DNA from: Rhizobium sp. BK313
Lineage (GTDB): Bacteria; Pseudomonadota; Alphaproteobacteria; Rhizobiales; Rhizobiaceae
DNA length: 64,000 nt
Reading direction: 5' to 3'
Assembly (NCBI RefSeq): GCF_014193655.1
Contig: NZ_JACHZQ010000002.1
Span: 186,001 to 250,000 of the forward strand
Below, one piece after another: positions 8,848-17,258 of the stretch. Under the pieces are notes generated by a model. It was given only the letters and a program-made list of their open reading frames with translations, did no database searches and was not told the DNA's origin. How positions within the stretch are numbered: position 1 is the first letter of the stretch; each line of letters begins with the position of its first letter. The translations under genes were made by a program, and so were the position numbers.

Positions 8848-10626
8848 ATGATGACACTTCTTGTCATTGCCTATCTCGGAGGTGTGCTGACAATCCTCAG
8901 TCCGTGCATTCTTCCCATTCTTCCCTTCGTGTTTGCCCGTACCGGACAGCCTTTCGTCAAAAGCGGTTTGCCTATGCTCACCGGCATGACGATGACCTTT
9001 GCCGCGGTTGCGACACTTGCGGCCGTCGGCGGCGGCTGGGCCGTCCATGCCAACGAATATGCCAGATACGCCGCCATTGCATTGCTTGGCATCTTCGGCG
9101 TGGCTCTTGTCTCGCCGCAAACAGCCAGCGTCGTGACCCGGCCGATCGTCGCCTTGGGAAACAGGCTGATGAACTCGTCCGGCGGCCTGCGCGCCCGATC
9201 CACAGTTGGAAGCTCCCTTGTTCTCGGCGTCGCAACCGGGCTGCTGTGGGCGCCCTGTGCGGGGCCTATCCTTGGCCTGATCCTGACGGGTGCTGCTCTT
9301 CAGGGCGCGAATGCTCACACGACAGTGCTGCTTCTCGCCTATGCGGCGGGTGCCGCAACATCGCTCGCCGCTGCTCTTCTGATCGGCGGTCGGGTTTTCG
9401 CTGTGATGAAGAGCTCGCTCGGCTCTGGCGAAAGACTTCGTCAGGCACTCGGCGCGGCGGTCCTTGCGGGGGTTGCGGCAATTGCGCTTGGCTTCGACAC
9501 GGGATTTCTGGCGCGCCTGTCCTATGCCAGCACCTCGACTTTCGAGCAGGCCGTTCTCGACAATTTCAACGCCGATCTTCCCGACCCGGCAGCGACGATG
9601 GTCGCCAGCAACACACCGATGATGGCTGCCGAGAAGGAAAAGCCTCGCTTCAAAAGCCGGCTTCCCGTCGAAGGCCGGCTTCCTTCGCTGGATGGCGCCG
9701 TCGCGTGGCTGAACTCGCCGCCCCTTAGTGCCGAGCAACTGCGCGGCAAGGTCGTGCTGGTGGATTTCTGGACCTATTCCTGCATCAACTGCATCCGCAC
9801 CATCCCTTACATCAAAGCCTGGGCGGAAAAATACCGGGATCAGGGGTTGGTCGTCATCGGCGTGCATGCGCCGGAATTTGCCTTCGAGAAGAATGTCGAC
9901 AACGTCAAGGGAGCCATTAAGGACTTCGAAATCGGCTATCCCGTCGCCATCGACAATAACTACAGGATCTGGCAGGCCTTCCAGAACAGCTACTGGCCGG
10001 CACTCTACTTCGTCGATGCCAAGGGGCAGATCAGGCACCATGTCTTCGGGGAGGGAGAATACGACACCTCCGAAAAGGTCATTCAGGAGCTGCTGGCCGA
10101 CGCCGGCAGCCAGATGCCCGAAAATGCCTTGGTCAGGCCGAATGCGCCCGGCGCTGAAGCAGCACCCGATCTCGGCAAGATCAGATCCGGCGAGACCTAT
10201 ATCGGCTACAAGGAGGCCTCGAACTTCGTGTCTCCGGAAGGTCTGAAGGGGGATACCGCCCAGGACTACACGACCGGCGAACCCGGTCTCAACGAATGGG
10301 GCCTTTCCGGCAATTGGACGATCGGTCCCGAGCAGGCGACGCTCAACAAGGCCGGCGGCGGTGTCACGTACAGATTCAGCGCCCGTGACCTGCACCTCGT
10401 TCTCGGCCCCAGCACCAACGGCAAGCCGGTGCGGTTTCAAGTGACGGTCGATGGTAAAGCGCCCGGCGCAAGCCACGGCGCCGATACCGACGCCGACGGC
10501 AATGGTGCAGTCACCGAAACACGCCTTTATCAACTCGTGCGCCAGGCAGGCGACGTCGAGGAACGGACCTTCAACGTTCGCTTCCTCGATCCCGGTGTCG
10601 AAGCCTACGTGTTCACCTTTGGATGA
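8848..10626 (+). CDS. dipZ: DipZ-type thiol-disulfide transporter (CcdA + TlpA-like domain)
   Basis: A 592-residue three-part protein. Residues 1-230 form a CcdA/DsbD-like six-helix membrane domain with the redox Cys pair at C20 (LSPCILP) and C137 (WAPCAGP). Residues about 275-430 form a periplasmic TlpA/thioredoxin domain with CINC at 312-315. The C-terminal 160 residues match the beta-rich extra domain of DipZ proteins. It should carry electrons from cytoplasmic thioredoxin across the membrane to periplasmic targets. The start is one of two adjacent ATGs (8848 or 8851) with AAAGGA upstream; a longer frame into the kinase gene is not used. msrA follows directly, making that reductase a likely partner. 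Confidence 0.88.
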   Translation: MMTLLVIAYLGGVLTILSPCILPILPFVFARTGQPFVKSGLPMLTGMTMTFAAVATLAAVGGGWAVHANEYARYAAIALLGIFGVALVSPQTASVVTRPIVALGNRLMNSSGGLRARSTVGSSLVLGVATGLLWAPCAGPILGLILTGAALQGANAHTTVLLLAYAAGAATSLAAALLIGGRVFAVMKSSLGSGERLRQALGAAVLAGVAAIALGFDTGFLARLSYASTSTFEQAVLDNFNADLPDPAATMVASNTPMMAAEKEKPRFKSRLPVEGRLPSLDGAVAWLNSPPLSAEQLRGKVVLVDFWTYSCINCIRTIPYIKAWAEKYRDQGLVVIGVHAPEFAFEKNVDNVKGAIKDFEIGYPVAIDNNYRIWQAFQNSYWPALYFVDAKGQIRHHVFGEGEYDTSEKVIQELLADAGSQMPENALVRPNAPGAEAAPDLGKIRSGETYIGYKEASNFVSPEGLKGDTAQDYTTGEPGLNEWGLSGNWTIGPEQATLNKAGGGVTYRFSARDLHLVLGPSTNGKPVRFQVTVDGKAPGASHGADTDADGNGAVTETRLYQLVRQAGDVEERTFNVRFLDPGVEAYVFTFG

Positions 10627-10634
10627 GGACCAGA

Positions 10635-11375
10635 ATGATGCAGACGACAATCTATTCCAAATTCATCACCCGTTTCGGCATCCTACGTCCCTTCCTGATG
10701 ACCGGAGGTTTGCTCGGTTTTCTCGGCGCGGCGCTTCTCGGTAATTTGTCGGCCGCCGAAGAACCGCGGCTGGTACCGCCTGCGATGCATGACGTGGCGG
10801 ACACAGGCGGCCCGCAAACCGCCGTGTTCGCCGGCGGATGCTTCTGGGGTATGCAGGGCGTGTTCCAGCATGTCGCGGGCGTCGTCAGCGCGACATCAGG
10901 TTATGCCGGCGGCAGCGCGGAAACGGCAAACTACGAGCTGACGGAATCCGGAACCACGGGCCACGCCGAAGCCGTCGAAATCGTCTTCGATCCAAAGAAG
11001 ATCAGCTACGGCAAGCTGCTGCAGATCTACTTCTCGGTCGCCCACGATCCTACTCAGGTCGATCGGCAAGGGCCGGACAGCGGCACGCAGTATCGCTCCG
11101 CGATCTTTCCGGTCGACGCAGAACAGGGGAAAGTCGCCTCGGATTATATCGTCCAGCTTGAGGCAGCCCACATCTTCACGGCGAAGATCGCAACGGCCAT
11201 CGAGCCGGGCAAACCCTTCTACAAGGCCGAGGCCTATCATCAGGACTATATGGCCAACAATCCGAGCCAACTTTATATCGTGATCAACGAGCAGCCGAAA
11301 GTCGACAAGCTGAAGAACCTCTTCCCCCAATTCTATCGGGAGAAACCGGTTCTGGTTTCAGACAACCAAGGCTGA
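10635..11375 (+). CDS. msrA: periplasmic peptide-methionine (S)-S-oxide reductase MsrA
   Basis: A 246-residue MsrA with catalytic Cys69 in AGGCFWG. The family pattern continues with TSGYAGG, TGHAEAVEIVFD, DSGTQYRS and EAYHQDY. Unlike cytosolic MsrA it carries an N-terminal signal or anchor (about residues 18-40, LMTGGLLGFLGAALL), so it acts in the envelope. The start at 10635 uses GAGGA upstream; an ATG at 10623 overlapping the dipZ stop is an alternative that adds four residues. Being coupled to dipZ, it probably receives its electrons from DipZ and repairs oxidised Met in exported proteins. A terminator follows. Confidence 0.9.
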   Translation: MMQTTIYSKFITRFGILRPFLMTGGLLGFLGAALLGNLSAAEEPRLVPPAMHDVADTGGPQTAVFAGGCFWGMQGVFQHVAGVVSATSGYAGGSAETANYELTESGTTGHAEAVEIVFDPKKISYGKLLQIYFSVAHDPTQVDRQGPDSGTQYRSAIFPVDAEQGKVASDYIVQLEAAHIFTAKIATAIEPGKPFYKAEAYHQDYMANNPSQLYIVINEQPKVDKLKNLFPQFYREKPVLVSDNQG

Positions 11376-11445
11376 CGGAGGCGACGAAGCGTTCGCTTTG
11401 CCTTACAAGGCCATCACAAAGCTTGCGACAGCTCTCTGCCGAAAC

Positions 11446-11479
11446 AAAACTCCTCCGGCGCCAAGCCCGAGGAGTTTTT
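11446..11479 (+). terminator. Rho-independent terminator after dipZ-msrA
   Basis: The arms AAACTCCTC and GAGGAGTTT form a 9-bp stem followed by a run of five T. Confidence 0.75.
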
Positions 11480-11589
11480 CGCTTTCATTTCCAGGGGTGC
11501 CTTCCCGCGCGAAGTGCAGGCCCCGATGTCGTACCGCTGATGCCTGCTGCCCCGCTTTGTACGGCAATGTACAGAGCGGCCACCCTCCC

Positions 11590-11635
11590 ACACTCCGTTA
11601 CACTTCTGCTCAATCGGGACACATGCCGGATACGT
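11590..11635 (+). promoter_or_regulatory. direct repeat plus conserved 23-bp element upstream of ohr
   Basis: ACACTC at 11590-11595 and ACACTT at 11600-11605 form a 10-bp direct repeat. The conserved 23-bp block follows at 11613-11635, with the same spacing as before dipZ (23 bp from repeat start to block start). The similarity continues weakly for some 50 bp towards the start codon. Confidence 0.6.
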
Positions 11636-11721
11636 CGCTGCCGCTTTATGCAGCCATTGGCTGGTCCGCAGTCATTGCGTCCCATGAGGGCGCCAGCAAC
11701 CGCTTCGAAGGAACCGATATC

Positions 11722-12138
11722 ATGACCCAGACCGATAAAGTACTCTATACCGGCAGGACCCATACCACCGGCGGTCGCGACGGCGCGTCGCGCAGCTCCG
11801 ATGGCCGCCTGGACGTAAAGCTCTCCTCCCCTGGGACCTCCGGCGATGGTACCAATCCGGAGCAGCTCTTCGCTGCCGGCTGGTCCGCCTGCTTTGAAGG
11901 TGCGATTGGCCTTGCCGCCCGCAAGATGAAGGTCTCCGTTCCGGCTGACGCGGCCATCGACGCCGAAGTGGACCTATGCCTGGTCGACGGCGCCTATTTC
12001 CTGCAGGCTCGTCTCAACGTCAGCCTGCCGGGCTTGGAGCGCGATGTCGCCCAAGCGCTCGTTGACGCTGCGCACCAGACCTGCCCTTATTCCAAGGCTA
12101 CTCGCGGCAACATCGATGTTGTGATCAACGTGGTTTGA
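11722..12138 (+). CDS. ohr: organic hydroperoxide reductase Ohr (copy 1)
   Basis: A 138-residue OsmC/Ohr protein that reduces organic hydroperoxides using lipoyl-type dithiols. The two catalytic Cys are C57 (SACFEGA) and C121 (TCPYSKATRGN), which together with TNPEQLFAAG define the Ohr subgroup. The ATG at 11722 follows AAGGAA; a longer reading from 11398 crosses the terminator region and is not used. It converges with ohrR across a hairpin. The upstream element shared with dipZ suggests control by the two-component system as well as, or instead of, OhrR. Confidence 0.9.
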   Translation: MTQTDKVLYTGRTHTTGGRDGASRSSDGRLDVKLSSPGTSGDGTNPEQLFAAGWSACFEGAIGLAARKMKVSVPADAAIDAEVDLCLVDGAYFLQARLNVSLPGLERDVAQALVDAAHQTCPYSKATRGNIDVVINVV

Positions 12139-12189
12139 CCTGATCTGCCTTCCAATCGCAGCACCGATACCCGTCAGCAGGATTACCAC

Positions 12190-12220
12190 CGCACGCCGGC
12201 ACAACAACGACCGGCGTGCG
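12190..12220. terminator. hairpin between convergent ohr and ohrR
   Basis: The arms CGCACGCCGG and CCGGCGTGCG form a perfect 10-bp stem with an 11-base loop. There is no clear T-run, so termination is inferred from position between convergent genes. Confidence 0.5.
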
Positions 12221-12242
12221 ATCGAACAAGCCATGACGGAGA

Positions 12243-12710
12243 TCAAAGCTTTCCCTTGCTGGCTGTCATAAGATTATCGCGAAGCCCGGCGACGGCCTTC
12301 TGCAGGGTCAGGAATTCCTCCGCCGTCAGGCCCGAAGCCTCCATCGTAACCTCGCCGAAACCGAAGCCCTTCTCTCGAAGGCGGCGGCCTGCATCGGTCA
12401 GCGAGATCCGAACGTTGCGTTCGTCATCCGCGTCCCGTGTCCGTGTGAGATAGCCCATGGCCTCCAGCCGCTTCAGCATCGGCGTCATGGTACTCGGCTC
12501 AAGAAACAGCGTCTCGCTCAGCCCTTTGACTGTCTGTCGATCCTCTTCCCACAGCGAAATGATCGTGATGTATTGCGGATAGGTCAGCCCAAGCGCCTCC
12601 AGGACTGGTTTATAGACCCGCGAATAGGCAAGGTTGGCCGAATAGATCGAGAAACACATGAAGTCCGCCAGTTTCGCGGCCTCCGTGCGGGGAGAGGTTT
12701 TCTTGGCCAT
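12243..12710 (-). CDS. ohrR: MarR-family peroxide sensor OhrR
   Basis: A 155-residue MarR protein. The N-terminal pattern FMCFSIYSANLAYSRVY with reactive Cys19 is the signature of OhrR, whose oxidation by organic hydroperoxides releases DNA. The winged helix follows, with ETLFLEPSTMTPMLKRLEAMG and the wing around DADDERNVRISLT. The ATG at 12710 has AGGAG upstream. Its gene converges with ohr rather than lying in tandem. AT-rich inverted repeats just upstream suggest that it controls itself and perhaps the divergent protease gene. Confidence 0.9.
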   Translation of the reverse strand: MAKKTSPRTEAAKLADFMCFSIYSANLAYSRVYKPVLEALGLTYPQYITIISLWEEDRQTVKGLSETLFLEPSTMTPMLKRLEAMGYLTRTRDADDERNVRISLTDAGRRLREKGFGFGEVTMEASGLTAEEFLTLQKAVAGLRDNLMTASKGKL

Positions 12711-12733
12711 CGCGATCTCCAGGAGCGGCTAAA

Positions 12734-12819
12734 AATAATTATGATGCGAATTATTATCACAGGGCTAAGCGCCCGAGCCGGCTGAAACAACTGTTTTCCC
12801 AATGATTATGATAATAATT
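12734..12819. promoter_or_regulatory. probable OhrR operators between ohrR and the protease gene
   Basis: AATAATT (12734-12740) and AATTATT (12749-12755) are perfect inverted arms. A second dyad, ATTATGATAAT, is at 12805-12815. AATTATTATCAC at 12749-12760 reappears on the other strand at 12808-12819 with one change. AT-rich dyads of this type are typical MarR/OhrR sites. The first lies 24 bp upstream of the ohrR start. Confidence 0.6.
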
Positions 12820-12988
12820 TATATAGCCCGCAACGGACGCTGTGATAGACGCCTTGCATCCCGACTTGAACGCAGGCCGACGCCCATCCATTTAATTCCT
12901 AACGACAGCGCCATGGCGAACCAGGCATCCCCGTGATCGGTCCGCTGGCGGGCAGCGACGATAGGCGCCGCTGTTTGAGGATCAAACG

Positions 12989-13945
12989 ATGGGTTTCATT
13001 GATAAGGACATAGTGCCTGCGGATGACGGGGCACTGATAGATGCGTATTCTCAATCCATAGCGAGTGCGGTGGACACGGTCGGACCGGCGGTCAGCCGGA
13101 TCGAGCGGGTTGGCGGCAGGGGCGGGCATGGTTCCGGCTTTGCCATCTCGCCCGACGGGCTGATTGTCACCAACAATCACGTTGTCGACGACGCCAAGGT
13201 CGTCCGCATCACCACGCCGGATGGTTCGGTTACCGAGGGACGCGTCCTTGGGCGCGACGTCGACACCGACATCGCTCTCATCCGAGCGAATTCGGGCGTC
13301 GGAGCCTGGGCTCGGCTCGGGGACTCCAAGCGTCTGCGCAGGGGCCATATCGCGATCGCCATCGGAAATCCGCTTGGCTTCGAGTGGACGGTGACTGCCG
13401 GTATCGTATCGGCACTTGGTCGCTCGATGCGATCTGCGAGCGGCCGCCTGATGGACGACGTCATTCAGACCGACGCCGCGCTCAATCCCGGCAATTCCGG
13501 AGGGCCGCTGGTGTCTTCGCGTGGCGAGGTCATCGGTGTCAACACGGCGGTCATCCAGGGTGCGCAGAGCATCGCATTTGCAGTCGCGTCCAACACGGCG
13601 AACTTCGTGGTTTCGGAAATACTCCGCTACGGCCAGGTCAGGCGTGCCTTCATCGGGATCGCCGGCGATACGATCGAGCTGCCGCGAAGGATCGCCCTTG
13701 AAGCTGGCACCGGCCAAACAACCTCGGTGCGCATCAGGCGGGTGGAACCCGGCGGCCCGGCCGAACGCGCAGGTCTACGGGACGGCGACTATATTCTGGT
13801 GATCGACGGTACCCCGGTCGGCGGGGTCGATGACATCGTAAAATTGATGAGCGGCGACAGGATCGGTCAAAACACGGATCTCCTCGTCTTCTCGGTTACC
13901 GGTCGAATCGAGAAACGGACATTGCTGCCGGTTGCCCGGTCCTAG
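12989..13945 (+). CDS. HtrA/DegP-like serine protease without signal peptide
   Basis: A 318-residue trypsin-like protease with one PDZ domain. The catalytic triad is visible as His64 (TNNHVVD), Asp94 (DTDIAL) and Ser170 (NPGNSGGP). The PDZ domain covers about residues 225-310. GAGGA lies before the ATG. The N-terminus (MGFIDKDIVPADDG) is acidic and has no export signal or membrane helix, unlike DegP, DegQ or DegS, so it is probably cytoplasmic. It is transcribed away from ohrR across the operator region, which hints at a stress link. Two oxidoreductase genes follow in the same direction. Confidence 0.85.
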   Translation: MGFIDKDIVPADDGALIDAYSQSIASAVDTVGPAVSRIERVGGRGGHGSGFAISPDGLIVTNNHVVDDAKVVRITTPDGSVTEGRVLGRDVDTDIALIRANSGVGAWARLGDSKRLRRGHIAIAIGNPLGFEWTVTAGIVSALGRSMRSASGRLMDDVIQTDAALNPGNSGGPLVSSRGEVIGVNTAVIQGAQSIAFAVASNTANFVVSEILRYGQVRRAFIGIAGDTIELPRRIALEAGTGQTTSVRIRRVEPGGPAERAGLRDGDYILVIDGTPVGGVDDIVKLMSGDRIGQNTDLLVFSVTGRIEKRTLLPVARS

Positions 13946-13969
13946 GATGCCCGACGAAGGAGCGTATGT

Positions 13970-14914
13970 ATGGAGAACCCAAGGCAGCATCCGGCATTTG
14001 AAGTAGTCTTCAAGCCGGGTAACCTTTCCTTCGGTTTTGTGCTTCCCCTGACGTGCGCCGGCCAGACCAGGCCGGACCCACTCGCGCAGCTCGATTTTGC
14101 ACGGCTGGCCGACCGGCTGGGATTCACTGCGCTATGGGTCCGGGATGTGCCTTTGAACAGCCCGGACTATCCTGACCCGGTCGAGCATCTGGATCCCTGG
14201 GTTCATCTCGGTGCCGTCGCGGTCGCCACTGAAAGGATCACCCTGATTACGGGCGCCATCGTCTCGCCATTGCGGCATTTCATCCACACGGCAAAGGGAG
14301 CGGCGTCTGTCGATCACATCTCGAGAGGTCGCTTTCTGCTTGGGCTGGGCTCGGGAGATCGGCCGGGAGAATTTCGGTCGTTCGGGCAGGAGCTATCGGG
14401 TGCCGCCGAGCAGTTCCGGGAGAATTGGCAGCGGATCTCCAAACTCCTGGACAATGACGGTCGTCTCGACCCTTCAGGTGCGACGGCCGATGCAAATGCG
14501 CAGATTCGTCCCAGACTCTTGCACGGGAGCATCCCGATGCTGGCAGTCGGGTCCGCCGGACAGACGATCGGCTGGATTGCCCGCAACGCCTGCGCCTGGG
14601 CGACCTATTACAGACCTCTTGCAAGGCAGCGCGACCGCTATGCGATCTGGCGAGCGGCCGTAGAGAAGGCCGACCCAGCGAAATCGCCGGCCTTCGCATC
14701 ATCCCTCCGTTTACAGCTCGAAGACAATGCCCATGCGCCAACCCAACAACTCGACCTCGGTCTGCGGACCGGCCGAAACGGCCTAATCGAGGAGCTTCTG
14801 GCATTGCGCGAAATGGGCGCCCAACACATCATGTTCAACCTGACCGGCGACGAACGGCCGGCAGAGGAAGTCATGCAGGAGCTTGCATTGGACGTCATTC
14901 CGCGATTTCGCTAG
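13970..14914 (+). CDS. luciferase-like flavin oxidoreductase
   Basis: A 314-residue member of the bacterial luciferase-like (LLM) class of F420/FMN-dependent enzymes. It resembles the short group called luciferase-type oxidoreductases of the BA3436 type. Typical pieces are LADRLGFTALWVRDVPL, the ERITLITGAIVSPLRHF strand and RGRFLLGLGSGDRP. There is no signal peptide. It starts 24 bp after the protease gene and is followed by an Old Yellow Enzyme gene, so the three may form one unit. The substrate cannot be read from sequence. Confidence 0.8.
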   Translation: MENPRQHPAFEVVFKPGNLSFGFVLPLTCAGQTRPDPLAQLDFARLADRLGFTALWVRDVPLNSPDYPDPVEHLDPWVHLGAVAVATERITLITGAIVSPLRHFIHTAKGAASVDHISRGRFLLGLGSGDRPGEFRSFGQELSGAAEQFRENWQRISKLLDNDGRLDPSGATADANAQIRPRLLHGSIPMLAVGSAGQTIGWIARNACAWATYYRPLARQRDRYAIWRAAVEKADPAKSPAFASSLRLQLEDNAHAPTQQLDLGLRTGRNGLIEELLALREMGAQHIMFNLTGDERPAEEVMQELALDVIPRFR

Positions 14915-14993
14915 CGTCGACTGATGATGTTAAGAAGAGCCGATCATGCCCGGCAACGACAAACATATACCGCAATACGCAAAGGATATCCCT

Positions 14994-16118
14994 ATGGCCC
15001 AACCCGCCCTTTTTACCCCATTTCGTGTCCGCAACCTCGACCTGGCCAACCGGATCGTGATCGCTCCCATGTGCCAGTATTCGGCCGAAGACGGATGCAT
15101 GAACGACTGGCATTTGATCCATCTTGGCCAGCTTGCCCTTTCGGGAGCAGCCTTGCTGACCATCGAAGCAACAGCGGTTCTCCCGGAAGGCCGCATCAGT
15201 TGGGCGGATGTCGGCCTATGGAGCGATGAAACCGAAGCGGCCATGCGCCGGACATTGCAGGGCATCCGGCGCTGGTCGGACATGCCGATTGGCATTCAGT
15301 TGAACCATGCCGGCCGCAAGGCGTCGACCGAAGTACCGTGGCTTGGAGGAGCGCAGATCGCTCCAGGCAAACCGCATGGCTGGCAAACTGAGGCGCCCTC
15401 TGCGGTGCCGTTTGCCGAGGGCCGGGTTGCGCCAACCGCTTTGGACCGCGACGGGTTATGGCGGGTTCGCGATGCCTTTGCGGCGTCAGCCGTCCGCGCC
15501 GGTCGACTTGGACTCGACTTCGTCCAGCTTCACGGAGCCCACGGCTATCTCCTGCACCAGTTCCTTTCGCCGCTCTCGAACCGACGTGAGGACGAATATG
15601 GCGGCTCGCTTGAGAACCGGATGCGGTTTCCGCTAGAGGTGTTCGATGCGGTGCGCGCCGCGTTCCCGGCCGATAAAGCGGTCACCATGCGGGTATCGGC
15701 AACGGATTGGGTCGAGGGCGGTCTGACCGTTGACGAGATCGTTACCTTTGCCAAGTTACTCGACGCCCGCGGCTGCGATGCGATCCATGTCTCCAGCGGC
15801 GGCCTTCACCCGGCGCAGCAGATTCCGATAGGACCGAGCTATCAGGTGCCACTTGCGCGCGCCGTCAAAGCCGCCGTTCGCATGCCGGTCGTTGCCGTCG
15901 GGCTGATTACGGAGCCGACGCAGGCCGAAGCGATTGTCTCGACCGGCGACGCCGACATGATCGCCCTGGCGCGCGCCATCCTCTACGATCCCCGCTGGCC
16001 ATGGCATGCGGCTGCAGAATTGGGAGCCCAGGTGCGCGCGCCCAATCAATATCTCCGCAGCCAGCCGCGTCAGTTCAAGGACCTGTTCGAGCTGGGTGGT
16101 GGCACGACCCGCGCGTAA
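14994..16118 (+). CDS. Old Yellow Enzyme family ene-reductase (YqjM/XenA class)
   Basis: A 374-residue NADH:flavin oxidoreductase. The start MAQPALFTPF has AAAGGA seven bases upstream; an in-frame ATG at 14946 is less likely. FMN-barrel features include RIVIAPMCQYSAEDG, with the Cys characteristic of the YqjM/thermophilic class. The substrate His pair is in IQLNHAGRKAS and HGAHGYLLHQFLSPL, and the phosphate-binding end is GDADMIALARA. The class reduces activated C=C bonds and nitro compounds using NAD(P)H. Co-location with a luciferase-like enzyme suggests detoxification of electrophiles. Confidence 0.88.
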   Translation: MAQPALFTPFRVRNLDLANRIVIAPMCQYSAEDGCMNDWHLIHLGQLALSGAALLTIEATAVLPEGRISWADVGLWSDETEAAMRRTLQGIRRWSDMPIGIQLNHAGRKASTEVPWLGGAQIAPGKPHGWQTEAPSAVPFAEGRVAPTALDRDGLWRVRDAFAASAVRAGRLGLDFVQLHGAHGYLLHQFLSPLSNRREDEYGGSLENRMRFPLEVFDAVRAAFPADKAVTMRVSATDWVEGGLTVDEIVTFAKLLDARGCDAIHVSSGGLHPAQQIPIGPSYQVPLARAVKAAVRMPVVAVGLITEPTQAEAIVSTGDADMIALARAILYDPRWPWHAAAELGAQVRAPNQYLRSQPRQFKDLFELGGGTTRA

Positions 16119-16607
16119 GCAAGGCCGTCCGATCTTCTCATCACGACGGTCGCTGATACCGGTCGGCCGTGAGATTTGTGGCCAGTCGCATTGGTCGATG
16201 CTCGTATTTCGCTTCAGAGCAATTCCAAGAAAAGTGCGAAGCGGTTTTACGATCGCGTTTGCGTAACAACAAAAAGTTAGAGCGGTTCTGGGCTTCCATA
16301 AAGCGCTGAACCGCTCCAGTTGCCCGAGCGACCAGAACCTTCCGTCATATTTTATCCAAATATTAAGAACAACGAATATTAACTCGACATATTCTTAACT
16401 GGGCGTAAGTACTCAACCTATAGGGAGATGTCCCAATTGCGCCCGGACATTTTCCGTTTTCGATTTTTGCTCTTGCAGCTCAAGTTGCCCGAGAGAGTGG
16501 CAGGCGAGGATTGACTTGAAGGGTAGCGCGCCAATGATCTGAGCCGTGAAAAATCCTTGGCCAACGTCAGTTAGGCAATTGCTCCCGTTTCAAATGGTGG
16601 TCATCTC
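16119..16607. other. intergenic region with one repeat element
   Basis: About 490 bases without a gene. The first half contains the repeat at 16211-16317. The second half has an AT-rich segment near 16350-16400 that could hold the promoter of the methyltransferase gene. Nothing else is visible. Confidence 0.5.
16211..16317. repeat. Rhizobium-type intergenic repeat with terminal hairpin
   Basis: Sequence of the type AGCAATTCCAnGAAAAGTGCG followed by GAGCGGTTC (16280-16288) and GAACCGCTC (16308-16316), which form a 9-bp stem. I know this pattern from many Rhizobium intergenic regions. It may end transcription of the ene-reductase gene. Confidence 0.6.
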
Positions 16608-17225
16608 ATGCATTCATCGCCGCGACCGTTCTTTCAAAAGAACCGCCTGATCGTACTTTGGACGGGGGCAATTGCTTTCGTCTTGCTCACCATTTTTTCG
16701 CGACCTCAGCTACCGGAAACGAGTTTCGCTAATGTCGTTCTTGAGCAGCTTGGCCTGCTTTTGATCCTGGCGGGCATTTTCGGACGGTTGTGGAGCATAC
16801 TTTACGTTGGCGGTCGCAAGAACAAGCAATTGGTGACGACCGGCCCCTACTCAATGACCAGGAACCCGCTTTATTTTTCATCGATGCTGTCGATAGCAGG
16901 CGTGTGCATGTTGTTCGGGTCGGTCTTCATCATGCTGCTGTTTGCAGTCATTATGTTCTGCCTGTTCATTTACACGGCAAAACGAGAGGCGAGCTATCTT
17001 CAGCATATCTTCGGCGCCGAATATGACAACTACGCCAGAAACACACCGTTGTTTTGGCCCAAGTTCTCTCGGATGAAGAATGATCCTGAGGTGATCATAT
17101 CGACCTACACGCTCGCCAGTACCTTTCGGGACGCTTTGCTTTTGGTTGCGCTCATCCCACTTTCGGAGCTGCTCGACTACCTGCACAGCAATGGCTACTT
17201 GGTTGCCAGGTTCATTGTGCCATAA
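16608..17225 (+). CDS. membrane methyltransferase of the ICMT/PEMT type
   Basis: A 205-residue integral membrane protein with about five hydrophobic helices. The motif TTGPYSMTRNPLYFSSM (near residue 82) and the later region KREASYLQHIFGAEYDNYARNTP match the isoprenylcysteine/phospholipid methyltransferase superfamily, which binds SAM at the membrane face. The bacterial substrate is usually a lipid and cannot be told here. It stands alone and converges with the LacI-type gene. Confidence 0.75.
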   Translation: MHSSPRPFFQKNRLIVLWTGAIAFVLLTIFSRPQLPETSFANVVLEQLGLLLILAGIFGRLWSILYVGGRKNKQLVTTGPYSMTRNPLYFSSMLSIAGVCMLFGSVFIMLLFAVIMFCLFIYTAKREASYLQHIFGAEYDNYARNTPLFWPKFSRMKNDPEVIISTYTLASTFRDALLLVALIPLSELLDYLHSNGYLVARFIVP

Positions 17226-17258
17226 CGTCGGCGCCTCGATCGATAGGCCTGAATTTCA

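Noticed and set aside
8836..10650. A 604-codon open frame on the minus strand opposite dipZ
   Set aside because: It mirrors the codon pattern of dipZ, has no family resemblance and no ribosome site.
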